Below, one piece after another: positions 1 to 5,140 of a DNA stretch of 6,216 bases. Source of the DNA: Bacillota bacterium (GTDB taxonomy: Bacteria; Bacillota; Bacilli; Bacillales_B; DSM-18226). Below the pieces are notes generated by a model, which was not told the origin of the DNA, ran no database searches, and was given only the letters and a program-made list of their open reading frames with translations. Made by a program: the position numbers and the translations under genes. Location of the stretch: positions 1 through 6,216 of the forward strand of contig JAUZQA010000256.1 in assembly GCA_030705665.1 (NCBI GenBank), written 5' to 3'. Position 1 is the stretch's first letter; the number at the start of each line of letters is the position of its first letter.

Positions 1-143
1 ATGCTGAACTAATCCTTGTGATGAACAAAGGTAAAATTATTGAAATGGGCAACCATCAGGAATTGATTGCAAAAGGCGGCTTCTACGCTGACCTATACAA
101 CAGCCAATTTACCGGACAAAACTTCGAAACTGATGCTATTTAA
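1..143 (+). CDS. ABC transporter, C-terminal end of ATP-binding domain (partial)
   Basis: Only the last 46 codons are present; the frame is entered at base 3 and stops with TAA at 141-143. The visible protein begins AELILVMNKGKIIEMGNHQE and continues GGFYADLYNSQF. This is the usual tail of the nucleotide-binding domain of ABC exporters, just after the His-switch: a D/AxIlVl strand, a GkIiE.G.H.eLl segment, then a short helix ending YN-SQF. In Bacillus, that last motif is typical of fused permease/ATPase multidrug or lipid exporters of the MsbA/BmrA type, which sit in the membrane as dimers. The permease half, Walker A and signature motifs lie outside the window, so substrate and gene name cannot be given. 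A terminator follows 9 bases after the stop codon. Confidence 0.85.
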   Translation, partial: AELILVMNKGKIIEMGNHQELIAKGGFYADLYNSQFTGQNFETDAI

Positions 144-151
144 TAAAAAAG

Positions 152-186
152 AGCTAACTCAAATATCATTTTGAGTTGGCTTTTTT
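152..186. terminator. Bidirectional intrinsic terminator
   Basis: A 12-bp stem (152-163 with 170-181, one G-U pair) has a 6-nt loop and is followed by a T run at 181-186. An A run at 144-150 gives the matching U tract on the other strand. It therefore closes both the rightward ABC transporter gene and the leftward CBO0543 pair, whose last stop codon is at 205. Confidence 0.85.
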
Positions 187-204
187 AAAAATTAAAAAGA
201 ATCG

Positions 205-729
205 TCATTCAAACGATTCTCTAGGTATGTTGAATATATTGGCAAGAAAAATTAAAAATAAAATCGAAATAATCCATGCTAACCATGGTTTGTTAAAATG
301 AATTTTTAATACGGTAAACATGACTAGGTTAAAAAGCATTGACCAATAAATATTCCAACCATACTGGTACACAATCAAATGGAAATACGTATTGGAAACA
401 AATTCAATAGAACTAAAAATAAAGACCCACAGCAAGATCCAAAAGCATTGTTTCATTCTTTGTTCTGGGAATCTTCCCAGATAGATAAGAAGGGTGGAAG
501 TATAAGAAAACAACATGATAAAAATGCAAATAATTAAATGGCCATGTAAAAAGTTCTCTCCTATTATCCCTTTGGTAAAATACCATGGTCTATGGTTATG
601 AAGCAAGGCGTTATAAAAGAAATCGCCGCCGATCCAAAATAAGTACGTAGGGTAATACTTTTTCCAATTTTTCCAATCTCCCCACTTACAGGCAGCAACA
701 ATAAATGCTATGTATAATATGATGCGCAT
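205..729 (-). CDS. CBO0543-family multi-pass membrane protein
   Basis: The product is a 174-aa hydrophobic, Trp- and Tyr-rich protein with about five likely membrane helices: near residues 1-14, 28-42, 63-85, 95-115 and 125-165 (the last stretch may hold two). The N-terminal KWGDWKNWKKYYPT, followed by a helix with GGDFFYN and HNHRPW, is characteristic of the CBO0543 family of Bacilli and Clostridia, which has no known function. The C-terminal half carries a Y-GWN-YWS segment also seen in the next gene. The ATG at 729-727 is preceded by AAGGGG with 6 nt between, a good ribosome binding site. It lies 72 bp downstream of the other CBO0543 gene in the same direction, so the two are probably co-transcribed and end at the terminator at 152-186. 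The family call is from recognition of the sequence pattern; no function is inferred. Confidence 0.75.
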   Translation of the reverse strand: MRIILYIAFIVAACKWGDWKNWKKYYPTYLFWIGGDFFYNALLHNHRPWYFTKGIIGENFLHGHLIICIFIMLFSYTSTLLIYLGRFPEQRMKQCFWILLWVFIFSSIEFVSNTYFHLIVYQYGWNIYWSMLFNLVMFTVLKIHFNKPWLAWIISILFLIFLANIFNIPRESFE

Positions 730-801
730 AGGAAGCCCCTTATCCTAATATTTTTTACTCTAAGATAAAAATTAGTTCTTTGAAAAGCGGCACGGCATTC
801 C

Positions 802-1209
802 TTAATCTGTGCATGCACGCTGATGCAGCCTTTCAGTTAACCTATAGTTGCCCAGTACCATTAGAAGTAATACCGGGTAGCACAAAGCTGAGTACCACAA
901 ATTCCATTTTTTATAGTAAAAAAATCCTGAATATAACGCAGCAACCTCATATATAAGACAAAAGGCTGTCCAGCATAAAATATAAACCGACTTGTGAACC
1001 ATTGTTCTTTTATAAGGAAAATAATTTAAAAAGATTGCATTGACTGGCGGATAGATGAAAATTGGAATAAATCCCGACCACTGATTACCCGGGGCGATGT
1101 ATCCGAATAAGTTTAATTTCAAGTCCAGTGACATATCTGACATTGTCTCGATCACAAGTGAAAATAAGGAAATAGACCATATTTGCAGCCATGATATACG
1201 TTTGGGCAT
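802..1209 (-). CDS. CBO0543-family membrane protein, start codon abnormal
   Basis: Starting from the first in-frame ATG (1209) the product is 135 aa, with helices near residues 10-25, 44-60, 73-95 and 105-121. It has the family features YPPVNAIFLNYFP and YKKWNLWYSALCYPVLL, aligning with the YGWNIYWS part of the neighbouring gene. This ATG has no ribosome binding site. The same frame stays open upstream and encodes a further hydrophobic segment, ILFLLTSLVVFYVIAIF (1260-1210), which would be the missing first helix. A good site, AAGGGAGGG, lies at 1276-1268. The in-frame codon 8 nt after its GGAGG core is ATC (1260-1258), not ATG. The only nearby ATG (1265-1263) is in another frame and gives 37 codons. 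So the gene either starts at a rare ATC, or lost its start by a point change or one-base deletion, or makes a shortened protein. It may be a recent pseudogene. Confidence 0.6.
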   Translation of the reverse strand: MPKRISWLQIWSISLFSLVIETMSDMSLDLKLNLFGYIAPGNQWSGFIPIFIYPPVNAIFLNYFPYKRTMVHKSVYILCWTAFCLIYEVAALYSGFFYYKKWNLWYSALCYPVLLLMVLGNYRLTERLHQRACTD

Positions 1210-1267
1210 AAAAATGGCAATGACGTAAAATACAACGAGTGACGTAAGCAGAAAAAGGATAACATAA

Positions 1268-1276
1268 CCCTCCCTT
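1268..1276 (-). promoter_or_regulatory. Ribosome binding site that points to a lost or ATC start
   Basis: On the minus strand this reads AAGGGAGGG. It is the only strong Shine-Dalgarno sequence upstream of the CBO0543 frame ending at 802. Its GGAGG core is 3 nt from an out-of-frame ATG (1265) and 8 nt from an in-frame ATC (1260). The upstream stretch 1277-1405 shows no convincing minus-strand promoter and no other gene. Confidence 0.5.
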
Positions 1277-1405
1277 GAACATTCTCACTCGTAGTTTTTC
1301 CTATTTCTGGGATGAATATTAGAATAAAATTGTAAAGCGGCAGATTCTGCATCTCTGGTTTAAGATACGGGAGAAGTACTAAAGGATAAATAGAACAACC
1401 TTCTC

Positions 1406-1434
1406 TTTTCATTCGCTGATTTTACAGATATAAT
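1406..1434 (+). promoter_or_regulatory. Sigma-A-type promoter of vmlR
   Basis: The -35 is TTTTCA (1406-1411), a 4/6 match. A 17-bp spacer separates it from a perfect -10, TATAAT (1429-1434). Transcription is expected to start near 1441, giving a leader of about 220 nt before the vmlR start codon. Confidence 0.7.
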
Positions 1435-1456
1435 ATGTGTAATCAAAAAAGAAGGG

Positions 1457-1482
1457 ATGATGGGTGGCCGATGATTAACTAA
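1457..1482 (+). CDS. Possible minimal leader ORFs (MMGGR, MIN)
   Basis: Just after GAAGGG (1451-1456) is an ATG frame of five codons, M-M-G-G-R, with stop TGA at 1472-1474. That stop overlaps, as ATGA, the start of a three-codon frame M-I-N with stop TAA at 1480-1482. The second frame ends inside arm A of the attenuator, where a stalled ribosome would have most effect. Spacing to the Shine-Dalgarno is poor for the first ATG and only moderate for the others, so which one is used is uncertain. Confidence 0.3.
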
Positions 1483-1602
1483 TCTTATTTCAGACATTTG
1501 AAAATTTATTTTCAAATAAAAAATAGGATTAGTTTGCCCATTTTCCATAAATTTTTAAAGCTATTGATGAAATAGCTTTGTTTCGTTATGAAAAAAGCAA
1601 CT

Positions 1603-1635
1603 AATCCTTCCAAGTTCATTTGGGAGGATTTTTTT
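1603..1635 (+). terminator. Attenuator terminator upstream of vmlR
   Basis: An 11-bp stem (1603-1613 with 1620-1630, one G-U) has loop GTTCAT and runs into seven T residues (1629-1635). It lies inside the 5' leader, 29 nt before the vmlR start codon, so it acts as a conditional stop and not as a gene end. Confidence 0.85.
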
Positions 1636-1654
1636 CTCCCTTGAAAACGAAAGG

Positions 1655-3298
1655 GTGAGTTTTTTGAAAGAAATTGCGAAATTAAATCACATTAGTTTAG
1701 AAATAATGGACCGTTTATTATTGAATGATATAAATGGAATAATAGGTCATGGAGAAGTCATAGGTTTAATCGGCCGTAATGGGAGCGGAAAGTCCACGCT
1801 GTTACAACTATTGCTAGGACAGGTAAAGCCAACTACAGGACATGTTGAATGGGATAAAAGCAAAACCGATGTCTTTTTAGTTGATCAGGAGAAACAAAGC
1901 TACACAACCAAACATGTGAGCGAACGAGAAGTAGAGCTGATGGCAAAATGGCATATTCCAGATGTTCCATACGAATTGTTAAGCGGCGGAGAGAAACTCA
2001 AAATTCGTTTGGTAAAAGGCTTTGCGACTGAACCATCCTTACTCCTGTTAGATGAACCAACGAACCACCTGGATCAGGACAGTATCGAGCTGTTAATTGC
2101 TCAAATAAAAAATAATAAAGGAACCATCATTGTTGTTTCACATGACAGGTATTTTTTAGACCAGGTTGCGACAAAAATCTGGTCGCTTGAACATACGAAA
2201 CTAAAGGAGCAAAAAGGAAATTATTCACATTATATCAATGTTCGGGAACAAAGAAGATTAACACAGCAAAGAGAATACGAGAAACAACAAAAAAAAATCG
2301 AATCGGTCGAATATCAAATAAACAATTTATCATCCTGGTCACAAAAAGCGCATGCCCAATCAACGAAGCAGGAAGGGATTAAAGAATTTTACCGAGTCAA
2401 GGCAAAAAGAATGGATTCCCAAGTCAAATCGAAACGGAAACGTCTTGAAAAGGAGCTTGATAAGAACACGGTTGGACGTGTCGAAGAAGACGAACCCGTT
2501 CGGTTTTCTTTGGGAGCCAATACGAAGGTTGGAAAAAGATTTTTAGAGGTTAAAAATTTAAAAAAGAGGTATGGAGAACGAATCTTATTTGAACAGATGA
2601 ATTTTATAATTCAGCATGGGGAAAAAATTGCGCTGATTGGTCCTAATGGCTGCGGGAAAACAACATTTTTAAATATTGTAATGGGTAATGAGCCTTCCGA
2701 AGGGAATATCTGGCTTTCCCCGTCTGCCAATATTGGCTATCTAACACAACAAGTATTTGACCTTCCACTGGATCAAACTCCTGAGCAATTATTTAACAGG
2801 GAAACATTTAAAGAACGGGGTAAGGTACAGAATTTAATGAGGCATTTAGGATTTACCGCAAGTCAATGGTCGGAGCCAATCGAACAGATGAGTATGGGCG
2901 AGCGTGTGAAGTGTAAACTCATGAAATTTATACTGGAAGATAAAGAAGTACTCATATTAGATGAACCGACAAACCATCTAGATTTGCCTTCGAGGGAGCA
3001 ATTGGAAACAACGTTAGCAGACTATCCAGGTACGCTGATTATTGTTTCACACGATCAGTATTTCTTAAATAAAACCACGTCTATACAGTTGGTGTTTGAA
3101 AATAATCAGATTCAAAAGAAAATATCGAAATCAATTGAAACAGTTGATTCTTCAGAAGAGCTACGCTTAAAGCTAGAAACTGAGCGGCAGGAAGTATTGG
3201 GGAAATTGAGTTTTTTAACATCAAAAAGCCCGGAGTACCAAGAACTCGATCAAAGATTTAATGAACTTACAAGGAAGATTAAAGGTTTAAAAGAATGA
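1655..3298 (+). CDS. vmlR: ABC-F ribosome-protection protein VmlR
   Basis: This soluble twin-ATPase binds drug-stalled ribosomes at the E site and dislodges antibiotics (streptogramin A such as virginiamycin M, lincosamides, pleuromutilins in B. subtilis). The frame opens at GTG 1655 (547 codons), but TTG 1664 is the better start: AAAGGGTGA lies just before it and MKEIAKLNHIS matches the B. subtilis N-terminus. That gives 544 aa. Numbered from TTG: Walker A GRNGSGKST 37-45, signature LSGGE 106-110, LLLLDEPTNH 126-135, SHDRYF 159-164. The interdomain arm is about 185-275, with its tip near 225-245 (SSWSQKAHAQ then STKQEGIKEF). The second domain has GPNGCGKTT 326-334, SMGE 410-413, LDEPTNHLDL 432-441 and SHDQYF 462-467. 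A charged C-terminal extension (about 497-544, LRLKLETERQEV) is typical of VmlR. No transmembrane segments are present. The domain order, arm and extension fit VmlR rather than Uup or EttA. Confidence 0.92.
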   Translation: MSFLKEIAKLNHISLEIMDRLLLNDINGIIGHGEVIGLIGRNGSGKSTLLQLLLGQVKPTTGHVEWDKSKTDVFLVDQEKQSYTTKHVSEREVELMAKWHIPDVPYELLSGGEKLKIRLVKGFATEPSLLLLDEPTNHLDQDSIELLIAQIKNNKGTIIVVSHDRYFLDQVATKIWSLEHTKLKEQKGNYSHYINVREQRRLTQQREYEKQQKKIESVEYQINNLSSWSQKAHAQSTKQEGIKEFYRVKAKRMDSQVKSKRKRLEKELDKNTVGRVEEDEPVRFSLGANTKVGKRFLEVKNLKKRYGERILFEQMNFIIQHGEKIALIGPNGCGKTTFLNIVMGNEPSEGNIWLSPSANIGYLTQQVFDLPLDQTPEQLFNRETFKERGKVQNLMRHLGFTASQWSEPIEQMSMGERVKCKLMKFILEDKEVLILDEPTNHLDLPSREQLETTLADYPGTLIIVSHDQYFLNKTTSIQLVFENNQIQKKISKSIETVDSSEELRLKLETERQEVLGKLSFLTSKSPEYQELDQRFNELTRKIKGLKE

Positions 3299-3330
3299 CC
3301 GATTTAAGGCAATATTAAGGCACATTCATT

Positions 3331-3453
3331 ATGATGACAGTGGGTTGGATGGCATGCGTGGCCATCATTGTATTAGGCGCAGGCGGGGCCAATACAGGGA
3401 AGGAGATATTATCTAAAAAGTTGAACCAATTAATGATACGCATAAATAGCTAA
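3331..3453 (+). CDS. Hypothetical small membrane protein, 40 aa
   Basis: This 40-codon frame begins MMTVGWMACVAIIVLG and ends with a basic stretch, SKKLNQLMIRINS. Residues 4-20 could form one membrane helix. A weak Shine-Dalgarno (TAAGG, 3316-3320) lies 10 nt upstream, which is rather far. It sits 32 bp after vmlR in the same direction and ends 22 bp before a strong terminator, so it would be transcribed with vmlR. I do not recognise a family. In its favour are the membrane-helix composition and the position before the terminator. Against it are its short length and weak start. Confidence 0.35.
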   Translation: MMTVGWMACVAIIVLGAGGANTGKEILSKKLNQLMIRINS

Positions 3454-3474
3454 CATAAAATATTAGAACAAAAT

Positions 3475-3513
3475 AAAATAACCCTGCCACATCAATACTG
3501 GCAGGGTTATTTT
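3475..3513. terminator. Strong bidirectional terminator
   Basis: A perfect 15-bp stem (3475-3489 with 3499-3513) has a 9-nt loop, a GC-rich core CCCTGCC/GGCAGGG and an A/T base. The outer A-T pairs supply a U tract on either strand. It ends vmlR transcription from the left and that of the 45-aa leftward gene (stop at 3555) from the right. Confidence 0.88.
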
Positions 3514-3554
3514 CTGACTTCAGGTAAGAGATCCATTGTCTCACATCCTTTTCA

Positions 3555-3692
3555 TTAATAGGCTTGCTTGATATATAAATCTAGCTGTTCTTTGGTTAAA
3601 TGCTTAACAAATAGATTGAAATTCAGCGACTCCATCCCATAACTTTGGCAAGCTGCCCGATAATATTCATATGCTTTCTGGTAAATTTCCAT
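3555..3692 (-). CDS. Small hypothetical soluble protein, 45 aa
   Basis: The product is a 45-residue, Tyr-rich, probably helical protein: MEIYQKAYEYYRAA, then FNLFVKHLTKEQLDLYI and the C-terminus KQAY. There is no signal peptide or membrane helix. The start is the ATG at 3692-3690: AGGAG (minus strand, about 3706-3702) precedes it by 9 nt. The ATG at 3701 touches that site and is too close to be used. The sequence looks like a genuine protein (amphipathic pattern, good ribosome binding site, own promoter and terminator), but I do not recognise a family. The KHLTKEQLDLYI part resembles the short helical segments of small Bacillus regulatory or sporulation proteins only in a general way, so no function is claimed. 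Confidence 0.65.
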   Translation of the reverse strand: MEIYQKAYEYYRAACQSYGMESLNFNLFVKHLTKEQLDLYIKQAY

Positions 3693-3710
3693 TTTCCCCA
3701 TCTCCTGTCT

Positions 3711-3750
3711 GTTATATAACAATTAATATATTATATTATTAATGTATAAC
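3711..3750. repeat. AT-rich inverted repeat, possible operator
   Basis: The ends GTTATA (3711-3716) and TATAAC (3745-3750) are inverted copies with a few further symmetric matches inside, including TTAATA (3723-3728) and TATTAA (3737-3742). GTTATATAAC (3711-3720) is itself a perfect 10-bp palindrome. The repeat covers the -10 and start point of the leftward promoter, a usual place for a repressor site. The binding protein is unknown. Confidence 0.45.
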
Positions 3751-3769
3751 AGATGTGAAACTGCGTCAA
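3741..3769 (-). promoter_or_regulatory. Promoter of the 45-aa gene
   Basis: On the minus strand, TTGACG (3769-3764) is followed after 17 bp by TACATT (3746-3741). That is 5/6 and 4/6 to the sigma-A consensus with ideal spacing. Transcription should start near 3734, about 40 nt before the start codon. Confidence 0.6.
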
Positions 3770-3826
3770 CATGTTTTTTGAATTATTTTCCTTTCAAGTT
3801 AAGTTTTATCTTTTTTGGTATGAACG

Positions 3827-3855
3827 TTGATTTTAAGTAAGTTTTTTATTATAAT
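3827..3855 (+). promoter_or_regulatory. Sigma-A promoter of the SDR-ArsR operon
   Basis: TTGATT (3827-3832), a 17-bp spacer and a perfect TATAAT (3850-3855). The start is expected near 3862, inside the 8-bp repeat array and about 60 nt before the TTG start of the dehydrogenase. Confidence 0.78.
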
Positions 3856-3858
3856 AAG

Positions 3859-3890
3859 TTTAAACATTTAAACGTATAAACACTTAAACA
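3859..3890. repeat. Four tandem 8-bp repeats at the transcription start
   Basis: Consecutive units TTTAAACA, TTTAAACG, TATAAACA and CTTAAACA keep TAAAC at an exact 8-bp period. They begin three bases after the -10 box and cover the start point, so a protein bound here would block transcription. The likely candidate is the ArsR-family repressor encoded second in the operon; this is an inference from position. Confidence 0.6.
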
Positions 3891-3923
3891 TATTTAATAT
3901 TACAAAATTTTGGAGGAACCAAT

Positions 3924-4685
3924 TTGAATAAATCAGCGTTAATTACAGGAGCAACAAGTGGTTTAGGATATGAGTTTGTTAAATTGTTTGCTAATGATGG
4001 CTACAATCTTATTCTGGTTGCGAGAAATAAAGAAAAGCTAGAGGACATCAAGAAAACTTACACAAATGTAGAGGTTACTGTTATTGCTAAAGACTTAAGC
4101 GTAAGTGGAGCAGCAAAAGAGGTTTTTCAAGAAGTTAATAAAAATGGTATTGATATCGACGTTCTGGTAAATAATGCTGGCTTCGGATTAATGGGTAAAT
4201 TTGATGAGCTTGATATCCATACACAGATGGAAATGATTCAGCTAAATATAACTACTTTAACAGAATTAACCTATTATTTTCTGCCTAGCTTAAAGGAAAA
4301 ACGAGGAAGAATTTTAAATATAGCCAGTACGGCTGCATTTCAGCCTGGTCCTTTGATGGCGGTATATTTTGCAACCAAAGCCTTTGTCCTTTCCTTTTCA
4401 GAGGCACTTGTAGAGGAATTGAGAGACAATAATGTCACTGTTACAAGCCTATGCCCAGGTGCCACAAAAACAAATTTTGGCACTGTTGCCAACTTAGAAG
4501 GATCAAAGATGTTCAGTCGGGCGATGGAACCTGATCAGGTAGCTAAAAAAGGGTATCAGGCAATGATGCGTGGAAAACGAGTAATTGTTACGGGTGGATT
4601 AAATAAAGCAGGTGCAATTGGAACAAAATTTATGCCAAGGAGTGTAACAGCAAAAATTGCTAAATATGTGACGGAGGAAAAATAA
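3924..4685 (+). CDS. Short-chain dehydrogenase/reductase (SDR), classical type
   Basis: This 253-aa cytoplasmic NAD(P)H-dependent oxidoreductase has a Rossmann fold in the DltE/YqjQ-like group of classical SDRs. Motifs seen: TGATSGLG (8-15) for cofactor binding; Arg34 after the second strand (VARNKEKLE), which favours NADP(H); DLS (57-59); NNAG (83-86); and the catalytic tetrad Asn108, Ser135, Tyr148, Lys152 (YFATK), with PG at 178-179. All key residues are present and the length is normal. The start is TTG 3924, with TGGAGGA ending 6 nt upstream. The substrate cannot be told from sequence. The gene is first in an operon with an ArsR-family regulator 26 bp downstream, behind its own promoter and an 8-bp repeat array, which suggests inducible expression under that regulator. 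Confidence 0.9.
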   Translation: MNKSALITGATSGLGYEFVKLFANDGYNLILVARNKEKLEDIKKTYTNVEVTVIAKDLSVSGAAKEVFQEVNKNGIDIDVLVNNAGFGLMGKFDELDIHTQMEMIQLNITTLTELTYYFLPSLKEKRGRILNIASTAAFQPGPLMAVYFATKAFVLSFSEALVEELRDNNVTVTSLCPGATKTNFGTVANLEGSKMFSRAMEPDQVAKKGYQAMMRGKRVIVTGGLNKAGAIGTKFMPRSVTAKIAKYVTEEK

Positions 4686-4711
4686 TATTATAAGAAGGAA
4701 GGAAAAGCGGA

Positions 4712-5017
4712 ATGGCAAATCAAGCTGTTGAAATTTTTAGGGAATGTATACCTTTGTTTAATGCTTTAAGTGACCCTGCGAGGCAGGATATTATTCTTTT
4801 GCTGGCAGAACGTGAGCCGTTAAGTGTAAATGAAATTGCTGAGCATTCGAACCTATCCCGACCGGCTATCTCCCACCATTTAAAAATCATGCGAGACATC
4901 CAACTTGTTACCATTGAACAAAAGGGGACACAACGCTATTATTCACTTTCTGTTAAACAATGTGTTGAGCAACTAAAACAGCTAATCAATATAGTAGAGA
5001 GTGAGTGTATACTTTAG
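4712..5017 (+). CDS. ArsR/SmtB-family winged-helix transcriptional regulator
   Basis: A 101-aa DNA-binding repressor of the ArsR fold, expected to act as a dimer. FNALSDPARQDIILLL (16-31) is the family's N-terminal helix with the usual DPxR. LSVNEIAEHSNLSRPAISHHLKIMRD (37-62) is the helix-turn-helix, with SRPAISHHLK as recognition helix. GTQRYYSLS (72-80) is the wing. The ELCVC-type metal site in the third helix is absent, so it is not a classical arsenic, zinc or cadmium sensor. Cysteines are at 12, 84 and 99, and a thiol or small-molecule signal is possible but unproven. ATG 4712 is preceded by AAGGAAGG (4695-4702) with 9 nt between. It is transcribed after the SDR gene and most likely represses this same operon. 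Confidence 0.88.
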   Translation: MANQAVEIFRECIPLFNALSDPARQDIILLLAEREPLSVNEIAEHSNLSRPAISHHLKIMRDIQLVTIEQKGTQRYYSLSVKQCVEQLKQLINIVESECIL

Positions 5018-5054
5018 TAACTCTCTTTATTAAGGACAGGGCCTTATGTTGTTT

Positions 5055-5090
5055 AAAGTGGAACGCAGATGTGTTCCACTTTATTTATAG
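5055..5090 (+). terminator. Terminator of the SDR-ArsR operon
   Basis: A perfect 10-bp stem (5055-5064 with 5073-5082, AAAGTGGAAC/GTTCCACTTT) plus one outer T-A pair has an 8-nt loop and is followed by TTATTTATAG. The U tract is interrupted by A, so it may be only moderately strong. A second weaker stem (4996-5002 with 5020-5026) overlaps the end of the regulator gene. Confidence 0.7.
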
Positions 5091-5140
5091 AATCTAGTTT
5101 CTGGTTTGTTGTGATTGGGATTTATAAAAGTAATCTCGTG

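Larger units (their letters stand above)
1441..1663 (+). promoter_or_regulatory. vmlR leader: attenuator with competing hairpins
   Basis: Four arms compete. Arm A (1477-1490) pairs with arm B (1521-1534) over 14 bp with one G-U; a perfect 9-bp hairpin (1496-1504 with 1509-1517) sits inside that stem. Arm B can instead pair with C: 1525-1534 with 1599-1608 is 10 bp perfect, plus two more pairs past a bulge; this stem encloses a perfect 9-bp hairpin (1557-1565 with 1571-1579). Arm C overlaps the left side of the terminator (1603-1613), whose right side is D (1620-1630). A:B thus allows termination and B:C prevents it. Arm A contains the end of a tiny frame at 1471-1482. A ribosome stalled there by a drug would cover A and favour read-through. 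A further small hairpin (1638-1642 with 1651-1655) covers the vmlR ribosome binding site. Pairings are seen directly; the mechanism is inferred from known ABC-F leaders, including B. subtilis vmlR. Confidence 0.75.

Noticed and set aside
1085..1412. Two leftward open frames (1085-1288 and 1152-1412) overlapping the start of the CBO0543 gene
   Set aside because: They overlap the membrane protein frame and show no family pattern. The tail of the second is reached from ATG 1265 only because the proper start of the neighbouring frame is missing.
1360..1548. A 62-codon leftward frame opposite the vmlR leader
   Set aside because: It lies antisense to the vmlR promoter and attenuator arms and has no domain pattern. 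Its open state is explained by the AT-rich structured leader.
2352..2546. Open frame inside vmlR in another phase
   Set aside because: It is a shadow of the VmlR arm-coding region.
3400..3450. AAGGAG near 3401 followed by TTG 3421, a possible further tiny gene
   Set aside because: The spacing is too long and only ten codons follow, in the same frame as the 40-aa candidate.
4720..4914. Leftward open frame opposite the ArsR-family gene
   Set aside because: It is antisense to a clear winged-helix gene and has no features of its own.
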